Assembly (NCBI RefSeq): GCF_934617235.1
Contig: NZ_CAKTTZ010000011.1
Span: 1-55,188, forward strand
DNA length: 55,188 bases
DNA from: an uncultured Ellagibacter sp.
GTDB taxonomy: Bacteria > Actinomycetota > Coriobacteriia > Coriobacteriales > Eggerthellaceae
Direction of reading: 5' to 3'
The notes beneath the pieces were generated by a model. That model had not been told where the DNA came from and made no database searches. It worked only from the letters and a program-made list of their open reading frames with translations. This document shows, one piece after another, positions 7,850 to 15,274 of the stretch. Each line of letters begins with the position of its first letter. Within the stretch, counting starts at the first letter, position 1. Both the position numbers and the translations under genes were made by a program.

Positions 7850-8959
7850 CTACTTGCTCCGCGCCCACGCAGCGAGATGCTCGAGAATCACGGCGTCTTC
7901 CACTTCCCTCAACTCCCATTGTCCGATATCAATCGGCAGCACAAAATTCACCACGCCGCCGCGCACTTTCTTATCGCGCTTCATCACCGCAAGCATATCC
8001 TCTGGCGCCGCCGACCAAGAAAGCGAGGGAAGCCCCAGCTCATCAAGGAGATCGTCCTGCGCGTGCACCACATCGAGCGACGTGCCCGCAATCGCTGCGC
8101 CCAAGCGCGCCGCAAAGCGCATGCCTTCCGCAACCGCCGCGCCATGGGAATACGTGCCGTAGCCAGCGAGCGATTCCACCGCGTGCCCCAGCGTGTGTCC
8201 ATAGTTCAGGCACTCGCGCACGCCGCGGCTTTCCGTCTTATCCTGCGCGACAACGTCGGCCTTAAACACGACGGATCGCGCGATGGCCTCGGCAGTCACG
8301 TCGTGGTCGCGCGAAGCGAGCGCCGAGGCATTATCGGTCAGCCAGAAGAAGAACTCGTCGGAATCGATTACCGACGACTTCGCGATTTCCCCGCAGCCGC
8401 ATGCCCATTCACGCGCGGGCAAGGTGGAGAGCGTCTTGGTCGAGGCGCAGACGTAGGCCGGCTGCGTGAAGGTGCCCACAAGGTTTTTACCTGCGGAAAG
8501 ATTCACGCCCGTCTTGCCGCCGACGGAGGAGTCGACCATGGCGAGAAGCGATGTTGGCGCCTGCACCACGGTGATGCCGCGCATAAAGGTGGACGCGGTG
8601 AATCCGGCAAGATCGCCCACTACCCCGCCGCCAAGCGCTACGACAGCGCAATCGCGGCCGAGCTTCAAGCCCGCCATCGCTTCCCAGATCTCGCCCGCAA
8701 CCTCGACGGATTTCGATTGCTCACCTGCGGGAACGACAATTTCGCTCACGCGATAGTCCGCCGCTCGAAGCGACGCCTTCGCCTCTTCGAGATACAGCGG
8801 GGCCACATTGGTGTCAGACAGAACCAGGATGCGCGGCGCGTTCGCCGTCGCCTCGACGCGACGCAGGTAATTCCCCAGCCCGTCGAGCACGTCGGCGCCG
8901 ATGCGAACGTCATAAGGCCGCTCACCGGGGATGTTCACGATCACTTTCGTCGCTGGCAC
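7850..8959 (-). CDS. aroB: 3-dehydroquinate synthase
   Basis: NAD- and metal-dependent cyclisation of DAHP to 3-dehydroquinate, 369 aa. Family stretches are ALGGGVVGDLAGFTASTFMR (nucleotide site), QAPTSLLAMVDSSVGGKTGV, NLVGTF, GCGEIAKSS, NYGHTLGHAVE and HGAAVAEGM with the Zn-binding Glu and His residues. The GTG at 8959 gives the normal N terminus (PATKVIVNIPG) and lies 19 bases inside aroK; the open frame runs further upstream to 9238 but only as an aroK shadow. Confidence 0.95.
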   Translation of the reverse strand: MPATKVIVNIPGERPYDVRIGADVLDGLGNYLRRVEATANAPRILVLSDTNVAPLYLEEAKASLRAADYRVSEIVVPAGEQSKSVEVAGEIWEAMAGLKLGRDCAVVALGGGVVGDLAGFTASTFMRGITVVQAPTSLLAMVDSSVGGKTGVNLSAGKNLVGTFTQPAYVCASTKTLSTLPAREWACGCGEIAKSSVIDSDEFFFWLTDNASALASRDHDVTAEAIARSVVFKADVVAQDKTESRGVRECLNYGHTLGHAVESLAGYGTYSHGAAVAEGMRFAARLGAAIAGTSLDVVHAQDDLLDELGLPSLSWSAAPEDMLAVMKRDKKVRGGVVNFVLPIDIGQWELREVEDAVILEHLAAWARSK

Positions 8960-9492
8960 AATACGCCTTCTTTCTCGAGTGCGCGCTGAACCTCGCGCGC
9001 GATTCGCGGCACGCTCTTGCCCGCCGTGTCGACTTCTATATTCGCCACACTTGAATACAGCGGCGCCCGCGCCAAGCACCGCTCGCGCGCAGCGTCGATA
9101 TCCTGGAACAGCGGACGACTCGACTTGTCGGAGATGCGGCTCGCCGCCTCGTCCACCGTCACCTGAAGATGCACGACATACCCCGATTGGGCAAGAATCG
9201 CGCGGTTTTCCTCGCGCAGGACGACACCGCCGCCACATGAGATGACGAGCGGCTCCTCCTTCGAGGCAAGTTCACGCAGGACATCGGTCTCGATCGCGCG
9301 AAAGGCCGTCTCCCCGCCTTCCGCGAAGATGTCCTTCACACGCTTGCCCTCGCGACGCTCAATGTAGGTGTCCATATCGACCGACGAGATGCCGCAAGTA
9401 CGCGCAAGGCGGCGCGCGACACTCGTTTTCCCCGCGCCCATGAAGCCCACGAAGAACACGGGGCGGGCAAGTTGCATAAGCTCCATCGTCAT
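8941..9492 (-). CDS. aroK: Shikimate kinase
   Basis: ATP-dependent phosphorylation of shikimate, 183 aa. Walker A is GFMGAGKTSVARRLA, the shikimate-binding DMD follows (SVDMDTYIERR), then ETAFRAIE, SCGGGVVL, and the lid Arg in SRPLF. The ATG overlaps the aroC stop by ATGA, and the 3' end overlaps aroB, so aroC-aroK-aroB are translationally coupled. Confidence 0.95.
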   Translation of the reverse strand: MTMELMQLARPVFFVGFMGAGKTSVARRLARTCGISSVDMDTYIERREGKRVKDIFAEGGETAFRAIETDVLRELASKEEPLVISCGGGVVLREENRAILAQSGYVVHLQVTVDEAASRISDKSSRPLFQDIDAARERCLARAPLYSSVANIEVDTAGKSVPRIAREVQRALEKEGVLCQRRK

Positions 9493-10664
9493 CGGGACAT
9501 CGTCCTCAGGCGAGCCTTGTACGACTTGATGTTTGCCTTGATGTCGGCCATGCAGGAGCCGCCGAACATCTCCTGGTAGGCGTTGGCCAGCACAAACGCC
9601 ATTTCACCTTCGGCCACTACAGCGGCGGCGGGCACGGCGCACACGTCGGAGCGCTCCTTGGATGCGTCGGCAACCTCCAGCGTGTCCATGTTCACCGTGG
9701 CAAGCGGGCGCATGAGCGTGGGAATGGGCTTCATCGCGACCGTTGCCACGAGCGGCAGCCCCGTCGTCATGCCGCCCTCAAGGCCGCCCGCGTTGTTCGA
9801 CGTGCGTGTGAAGCAGTCGCGCTCGCGGTCGAGCACGATGGGGTCGTGAACCTCGCTTCCCAGGCGCCGCGCGACCTCGAATCCCATCCCGAACTCGACG
9901 CCCTTCATCGCTTGAATCGAGAAGAGCGCCTGCCCCAAGCGCGCGGTCAGGCGATCATCCGCCGTCGCGTAGCCTCCAAGACCGGGGACAAGGCCCGTCG
10001 CCACGACGCGGAACGTGCCGCCGATCGTATCGCGCTCGGCTTTCGCGCGCTCGATTTCCGCGATCATCGCGCGGGTCGCCTGCGCGTTCGGGCAGCGGAC
10101 CTCGCTCGTCTCGATGTCGAGCGGCGCGTAGTTCACGCAGTCGACAAACGGGTTCTCCTCGCGAAATTCCGCGTTACCGATGCGATTCACGTACGAGAAC
10201 ACCTCGACGCCCAGGTCAGCCAGGAATTCACGCGCAATACCGGCCGCCGCCACGCGAGCAGCGGTCGAGCGGGCGCTCGAGCGCTCGAGGATGTTGCGGC
10301 AATCGTCGGTGTTCGTCTTCAGAGCGCCCACCAAATCGGCGTGTCCCGGACGCGGCGTCACCTCACGCACTAGTCCTTCAGGTTCCTCACCGAACACGGC
10401 CATGCGGTCGGTCCAGTTTTCCCAATCGCGATTGCGCACCGTGAGCGTCACCGGCGATCCGATGGTCTTGCCGAAGCGCACCCCCGACGTGACCTGCACG
10501 GTATCACGCTCGATGGATTGCCGCCCTCCGCGGCCGTAGCCCGATTGGCGGCGAGCCAGGTCGGTGTTGATCTGGGATTCGGAAATCCGCAAGCCCGCAG
10601 GCACGTCCTCAACGATAGCGGTGAGGCACGGGCCGTGGCTTTCCCCGGCAAAGACGTAACGCAT
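9489..10664 (-). CDS. aroC: Chorismate synthase
   Basis: FMN-dependent final step of the shikimate pathway, 391 aa. Signatures GESHGPCLTAIVEDVPAG, RRQSGYGRGGRQSIE, RPGHADL, SSARSTAARVAAG-like region and NNAGGLEGGMTTG are all present. First gene of the aroC-aroK-aroB-(repeats)-aroQ-pepP run. A possible -10 (tacaat, reverse strand, 10706-10711) lies about 45 bases upstream. Confidence 0.96.
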   Translation of the reverse strand: MRYVFAGESHGPCLTAIVEDVPAGLRISESQINTDLARRQSGYGRGGRQSIERDTVQVTSGVRFGKTIGSPVTLTVRNRDWENWTDRMAVFGEEPEGLVREVTPRPGHADLVGALKTNTDDCRNILERSSARSTAARVAAAGIAREFLADLGVEVFSYVNRIGNAEFREENPFVDCVNYAPLDIETSEVRCPNAQATRAMIAEIERAKAERDTIGGTFRVVATGLVPGLGGYATADDRLTARLGQALFSIQAMKGVEFGMGFEVARRLGSEVHDPIVLDRERDCFTRTSNNAGGLEGGMTTGLPLVATVAMKPIPTLMRPLATVNMDTLEVADASKERSDVCAVPAAAVVAEGEMAFVLANAYQEMFGGSCMADIKANIKSYKARLRTMSR

Positions 10665-10770
10665 AGAGAGTCGCTTTCCTATCGAGTTCGTATAGTTTCT
10701 GGCACATTGTAGCGCATGAGAACACGAGCGCCCTGTTCAGGCGCATTTGCGCAGGATGATTCCCATATGG

Positions 10771-10790
10771 AAAACGCGAGCGGCTCGCTC
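10771..10790 (-). terminator. Weak terminator after the LCP gene
   Basis: On the minus strand, gcgag-ccg-ctcgc followed by gtttt lies directly after the LCP stop. The stem is only 5-6 bp. It separates the LCP gene from aroC. Confidence 0.45.
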
Positions 10791-12119
10791 CTACTTCACG
10801 CCAAGCTGCTGGGCAAGTCGACTCGAGGCTCCCGTGATCTCACTTGCGTCGTCACCCGCCTCAATGGTCTGCATCATCGTCGCGAGGGCATCTTCGTCGC
10901 AGAACACATACGACGCGCTCTTGTACATGCCGGTAATCGACGGCACCATGCACGACGTCATCGAAAGCTCGCCGCCATCCTGGAACTGTGTGGCAAGGCT
11001 ATACAGGTCGGTCACGGACATATCGGTGGTGATGCTGCCCGCCGCCGTCTGCACGATGCCCGGAAGCTTCGCAAGCGGCATCGAGAGAATCTTCTGCGCG
11101 AGCGCCGCGATAAGCTTGCGCTGGTTCGCCGTGCGCGTGAAGTCGCCATCAACATAGGCGCGGCTGCGCGCGAACACGAGGGCCGTCTCGCCGTCCATGT
11201 GCTGCTCGCCGGCCTCGATGATGATCTTCTTCTGGCCGATGACCGACCCGTCGGCATCGGGGTCGTTGATGCGCTGGTCAACCGTCACATCGACCCCGCC
11301 CACCGTATCGACCAGGCCGATCAGGCTGTCGAAATCGACCTCGGCGTAATGCGAGATGTTCACGCCGAGAAGCTCGCTCGCCTCCTTGATGGCAAGCGCG
11401 GCGCCTCCGTAGGAATACGCGGCGTTGAACTTGCAGTAGCCGTAACCGTCGATGTTGATCATCGTGTCGCGGGGAATCGAGACGAGTGTCGCAGAATTGG
11501 TCGTCGGGTCCACACGCACGACGATGTTCGTGTCGGAGCGAGCGCCCATCGATTCATCGTCCGCACGGGCATCCGAGCCGATGAGCATCATGTAGAAGGG
11601 CTCGTCGAAGCTCGTCGTCTTGACGAGCACGTCGTTGATCTCGTCGAGCTCGGTCGCGCTTTTCTGCCCCTTGGTGAGCGTCTCGTTCACATTGTTTACC
11701 CAAAGAGCAGCCGCCGTGCCCGCCCCAACGAACACCACGAGCACAGCGAGAACCACCGCAATCGCGATTTTCTTGCCGCGCGGGCCCTTTCGATTCTTCT
11801 TCTGATAGTTAGGGTTCGAACGGGAGTATTGCGAGGTGGTCGGAGGGTTCTGACGCTGGTCTCGACGCTGCGACCCACTGGACGGAACAATCGTGCGAAC
11901 AACAGGAGAACCCTGTTCGGGAACGCGACGCACCTGACCCGCACCGTGCACCCGCGACCCGCCGCGCGCCTGGCCTGCACTTTGAGCCTGGCTCGACCCG
12001 CGCGCGCCACTTGTCCGACTCGTCCCACGAGCTCCGTTCACTTTGCCTGCTCCGTTTGCCGCCTGCGACCCGCGCGGAGTCTTTCCCTGGGGGCTGGGCC
12101 CTCGGTAGTGCTGTGGCAT
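10791..12119 (-). CDS. LytR-CpsA-Psr (LCP) family cell-wall glycopolymer transferase
   Basis: Membrane-anchored phosphotransferase that attaches glycopolymers to peptidoglycan, 442 aa. The first 110 residues are a low-complexity Gly/Ser/Arg/Gln cytoplasmic tail, then one membrane helix (IAIAVVLAVLVVFVGAGTAA), then the LCP domain with conserved MLIGSDAR, RSDTNIVVRVD, VSIPRDTMI, KFNAAYSYGG, VDFDSLIGLVDTVGGVDV and ALVFARSR (Arg and Asp for pyrophosphate and metal). It is embedded among shikimate genes, between aroE and aroC. Confidence 0.92.
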   Translation of the reverse strand: MPQHYRGPSPQGKTPRGSQAANGAGKVNGARGTSRTSGARGSSQAQSAGQARGGSRVHGAGQVRRVPEQGSPVVRTIVPSSGSQRRDQRQNPPTTSQYSRSNPNYQKKNRKGPRGKKIAIAVVLAVLVVFVGAGTAAALWVNNVNETLTKGQKSATELDEINDVLVKTTSFDEPFYMMLIGSDARADDESMGARSDTNIVVRVDPTTNSATLVSIPRDTMINIDGYGYCKFNAAYSYGGAALAIKEASELLGVNISHYAEVDFDSLIGLVDTVGGVDVTVDQRINDPDADGSVIGQKKIIIEAGEQHMDGETALVFARSRAYVDGDFTRTANQRKLIAALAQKILSMPLAKLPGIVQTAAGSITTDMSVTDLYSLATQFQDGGELSMTSCMVPSITGMYKSASYVFCDEDALATMMQTIEAGDDASEITGASSRLAQQLGVK

Positions 12120-12155
12120 TTCTTCTCCTTACATCCAGTCCCCAGAATTATTCTT

Positions 12156-13100
12156 CTATACGTTGAAATTGGCGGCGTTCGCCATGATCTCGAACAGCTC
12201 ATCGAACGAAAGCTCGCAATCGATGCCCGACACGTCGCAAACGGCCTGCACCGTGGCAACCGCCTGCGCAACGAGCATTCCACCCCCATCCGAGAAGGTG
12301 CATCCCGCTGCCTTGGCTCCCGCTGCAAAGGCGGTTTCGCCATGCGCGTAAACGACGTCGAAGGCACGCTGACCCTCGCGAAAGAGCGCAACATCGAACG
12401 GTGCCGGATCACCCTCGCGCATCCCGAGCGGCGTCGCGTTGATAATCAGGTCGGCCGCAGCGATAGCCTGGGTCGACGTGGTGTAGCTGCCGAACTTGAA
12501 CATGGTCTGCTCATAGGCGGTGAGAAAACTCCTATGCCCATCGACGGCGGCTTGCAAGTCGACCGTCGCATGAGCGAGTGCCCCAAATTCGTCCACATAG
12601 CGATCGAGCACCTCGCGCGCGCGCTCCTTGTCGCGCGAAAGTAGCAGCACCTCGGAAGCGCCCGCAATCGCCGCCGCATGAAGAATGGCAAGCGCCGTGG
12701 GACCCGTGCCGCAGATAGCCACCTTCGCATCGGAGAACGAGAACCCTGTGCGCTCCAGATACCCCACGCAGCCTCGGCCGTCGGTGTTGAAGGCGATAAG
12801 CGCGTCACCCTTCTTCACGAGGATATTCGCCCCATGCGCGAGCTTTGCCGACGCCGCACGCGCCGTGGCAGCTGCAAGCGCCTCGGGCTTGTACGGCGTG
12901 GTGATGTTGATGGAAAGAAAGTCGCGCTCTTCGAGAAACGCCTTCGCCTCGGCGGGCGTCGCGCAATCCATCAGGCGATATTCCCAAGGGAAACCGAGCT
13001 TCCCGTAAACCGCGTTGTACATCACAGGCGACTTCGAGTGAGCCACCGGATGCCCCAGAACGTAAAGCTTCTGCGGAGTGTTCAAAACGTCGTTTTCCAT
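12156..13100 (-). CDS. aroE: Shikimate dehydrogenase
   Basis: NADP-dependent reduction of 3-dehydroshikimate, 314 aa, slightly long for the family. The N-terminal substrate domain has LGHPVAHSKSPVMYN and NITTPYK with the catalytic Lys; FNTDGRG carries the Asp; the Rossmann motif appears as ICGTGPTALAILHAA and NATPLGM follows. It starts two bases after the yqeG stop and is probably co-transcribed with yqeG, mltG and ruvX upstream. Confidence 0.93.
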   Translation of the reverse strand: MENDVLNTPQKLYVLGHPVAHSKSPVMYNAVYGKLGFPWEYRLMDCATPAEAKAFLEERDFLSINITTPYKPEALAAATARAASAKLAHGANILVKKGDALIAFNTDGRGCVGYLERTGFSFSDAKVAICGTGPTALAILHAAAIAGASEVLLLSRDKERAREVLDRYVDEFGALAHATVDLQAAVDGHRSFLTAYEQTMFKFGSYTTSTQAIAAADLIINATPLGMREGDPAPFDVALFREGQRAFDVVYAHGETAFAAGAKAAGCTFSDGGGMLVAQAVATVQAVCDVSGIDCELSFDELFEIMANAANFNV

Positions 13101-13102
13101 AG

Positions 13103-13633
13103 TTAATGCGTCTCTTTCCCCTGTTCACAGGCTATGGGAGCCTCTGGCTGAGCGTCACCCATCAGCACGCGCTCGAACTGGCGCAGGAAAAGCGTATGGG
13201 GCAGATCCTGTTCGACGAGCGGCTGGATGAGATACGCCTTGATTCCCACCGTATGGGCGCCGAGCACGTCGGTCATAAGCTGGTCGCCGATCGCCACCGT
13301 GTTCTTGCGCTTCGCCCCGATCTTGCGCATCGCGGCGAAATACGCGGGAGGACACGGCTTCATCGCCTTGGCGACGATGGGCAGCCCCACCTCGTCCGCG
13401 AAATCGTAGACCACTTTATGCCAGTTGTTGGAAAGCAGGCAAATTGTCACACCCGCCTCTCGCGCGCAACCGAGCCACACGCGAGCATCGCGCGGAATCA
13501 CCTGCGTGTCGCGAGGGACGAAAGTGTTATCGATGTCGAGCAGCACGTTTTCAAACCCGCACGCAAGAATGTCCTTCTCGATGGAGATCCGGGAAAGACG
13601 GGAAAAATATCGCTCGGGTTTGAAATATGCCAT
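13103..13633 (-). CDS. YqeG-family HAD IIIA-type phosphatase
   Basis: HAD-superfamily hydrolase of 176 aa. Motif I is LLDIDNTFVP (nucleophile and acid Asp), motif II is LLSNN, the motif III Lys lies in AKAMKPCPPAY, and motif IV is VAIGDQLMTDVLGA. This arrangement, with the N-terminal P...Y...I helix, matches YqeG of Firmicutes, a proposed phosphatidylglycerophosphate phosphatase-like enzyme. Its position next to aroE is common in Gram-positive bacteria. Substrate is inferred only from family. Confidence 0.88.
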   Translation of the reverse strand: MAYFKPERYFSRLSRISIEKDILACGFENVLLDIDNTFVPRDTQVIPRDARVWLGCAREAGVTICLLSNNWHKVVYDFADEVGLPIVAKAMKPCPPAYFAAMRKIGAKRKNTVAIGDQLMTDVLGAHTVGIKAYLIQPLVEQDLPHTLFLRQFERVLMGDAQPEAPIACEQGKETH

Positions 13634-13666
13634 GGGCTTCCTTTACGCGAACTGCCGCAACAGCGC

Positions 13667-14839
13667 CTACGAGTGCGCGGCGATGGTCGCCTGATGCTCG
13701 TCGTAGGTCTTGTCGAAGAAGTAGTCGATCATGCCCTGATCATTCGGCCAGAACGAGAAGAAATAGTAGTCGTCGAAATCGGATGCTGGGTTGCAAGCCG
13801 CCTGAAGGCTGCCAATGCTCGGGGAACAGATGGGCGTCGGGGGCAGGCCCGCATGGCGGCGCGTGTTGTAGGCGCTGTCTGTGGTCCAGTCGTAGTTGTC
13901 GGGGTCGCCACCGATTTCGTAGGCGGTCGTGGCGTCCGAACCCAGAAGGCCATACGTCGGCGCACCGGTGTTGAGCAGGCGGTTGTAGAAGACCGCAGAC
14001 ACCTTCGCGCGGATATCGGCATCCTCGCTCGCTTCCTTCTCGATAATCGAAGCGAGGATAAGCGTTTGATACGCGTTGAAGTTCTTGCTGGTGGGGTACG
14101 AATAATCGAGCGTCGCCACCTCGGTCTGATACTGCGAGAGCATGGTGCGGATAAGCGAATCCGCCGTGTCGGAGGAGCTCACCGCATACGTTTTCGGGAA
14201 GAGGAAGCCCTCGAGCGAGTTTGTGCCCGCATCCTTCAGGAAGGGGAAGTCGGTCGCGTAAACGCTCGCATCCGATGCCTGCGCCTTGAAGTCGTCGGCC
14301 GAGATGCGGCCGTTCGTGGCGGAGCTCACGCGGTCGGCGATATTTGCCAAAGTAAGGCCCTCGGGGATAGTGACGGAAGGACCCGTCAAGCCAGGACCTG
14401 CGGAAAGCATCTTCGCGAGGTCCTCAAGCGACGTGCCGCCCGTCAGCGTGTACGTGCCCGGCTGCAGCGAGCCGTCGAGGCCAAGGTCGGACACCTTCTT
14501 CGTGAAATCGCCCGCGGACGAGACAAGGCCCGCGTCCTGCAGCGATTGCGCGATGGAAGACGTCGACGCGCCCTCGGCAACTTCAACGGTGACCTGCTGG
14601 CCATCGGCGACGAGGTTGCCGGACGTGCAGCCGCGAACAAGCGTGGACACGCCGAGGATAAGAAGGAGCGCCACAACGACGATGACCGCAATGAAGGCGA
14701 TCATCGGCCCCTTCGAACGCTTCGGCTGCAGCGCACTCGTGTCGTAGGTGCGGAATTGGCGATCGCCCATAGAATGCGCAACGCGCGCCCGATGATTCGG
14801 ACGCGAAGAATACGTGATTTGGCGTTTGAATGGAGCCAT
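13667..14839 (-). CDS. mltG: Endolytic murein transglycosylase MltG (YceG-like)
   Basis: Membrane-anchored glycan-strand terminase, 390 aa. A basic cytoplasmic stretch precedes one membrane helix (MIAFIAVIVVVALLLILGVS), then a LysM-like segment, then the catalytic YceG domain with LEGFLFPKTYAV, the catalytic Glu in ILASIIEKEA and the terminal fold LPPTPICSPSIGSLQAA. It precedes yqeG by 33 bases and follows ruvX by 3 bases, the usual alaS-ruvX-mltG order. Confidence 0.94.
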   Translation of the reverse strand: MAPFKRQITYSSRPNHRARVAHSMGDRQFRTYDTSALQPKRSKGPMIAFIAVIVVVALLLILGVSTLVRGCTSGNLVADGQQVTVEVAEGASTSSIAQSLQDAGLVSSAGDFTKKVSDLGLDGSLQPGTYTLTGGTSLEDLAKMLSAGPGLTGPSVTIPEGLTLANIADRVSSATNGRISADDFKAQASDASVYATDFPFLKDAGTNSLEGFLFPKTYAVSSSDTADSLIRTMLSQYQTEVATLDYSYPTSKNFNAYQTLILASIIEKEASEDADIRAKVSAVFYNRLLNTGAPTYGLLGSDATTAYEIGGDPDNYDWTTDSAYNTRRHAGLPPTPICSPSIGSLQAACNPASDFDDYYFFSFWPNDQGMIDYFFDKTYDEHQATIAAHS

Positions 14840-14842
14840 CGG

Positions 14843-15271
14843 TTACCTTTCGAGATTGCTGGCAGCGCGTTCATCGAGCCATGCCTGCAAAAAAAGACTT
14901 GCAGCTATCATATCCACTTTGCCGCGCATGTCCTTCTCGCTTAATCCCTTTTCACGCAAACTGCGCTTGGCTTCGCGCGAACTAAGGCGCTCATCTGCGA
15001 ATTCGTGGGGAATGCCGCAGTTTTTCGAGATGGTGTCGGCCACTTTGCGGATACGCTTCGCCTGCGGGCCTTCCTCGCCGGCAAGCGTTTTGGGAAGCCC
15101 GCACAAAAGCAGCTCGGGCTCCCAGTCCTCGAGCACGCGTTTGAACGGCTTCGCGTTGTCCGTCACTTCCCGAGCAGGAAGAACGCAAACGGGGGAAGCC
15201 ACGCGCTCGCCGGGATCGCACACGGCGACCCCCACGCGGACTTCCCCGATATCGAGAGCAAGAATACGCAC
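14843..15271 (-). CDS. ruvX: RuvX/YqgF-family Holliday junction resolvase-like nuclease
   Basis: RNase H-fold nuclease of 142 aa implicated in rRNA processing or junction resolution. The first catalytic Asp is in LALDIGEVRVGVA, the Glu in FADERLSS and the last Asp in DMIAASLFLQAWLD. It sits three bases after alaS and three before mltG, so the three are one transcript. Confidence 0.93.
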   Translation of the reverse strand: MRILALDIGEVRVGVAVCDPGERVASPVCVLPAREVTDNAKPFKRVLEDWEPELLLCGLPKTLAGEEGPQAKRIRKVADTISKNCGIPHEFADERLSSREAKRSLREKGLSEKDMRGKVDMIAASLFLQAWLDERAASNLER

Positions 15272-15274
15272 AGC

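Noticed and set aside
10716..12644. A 642-aa plus-strand frame over the LCP and aroE genes
   Set aside because: Antisense shadow; the minus-strand genes are complete and recognisable.
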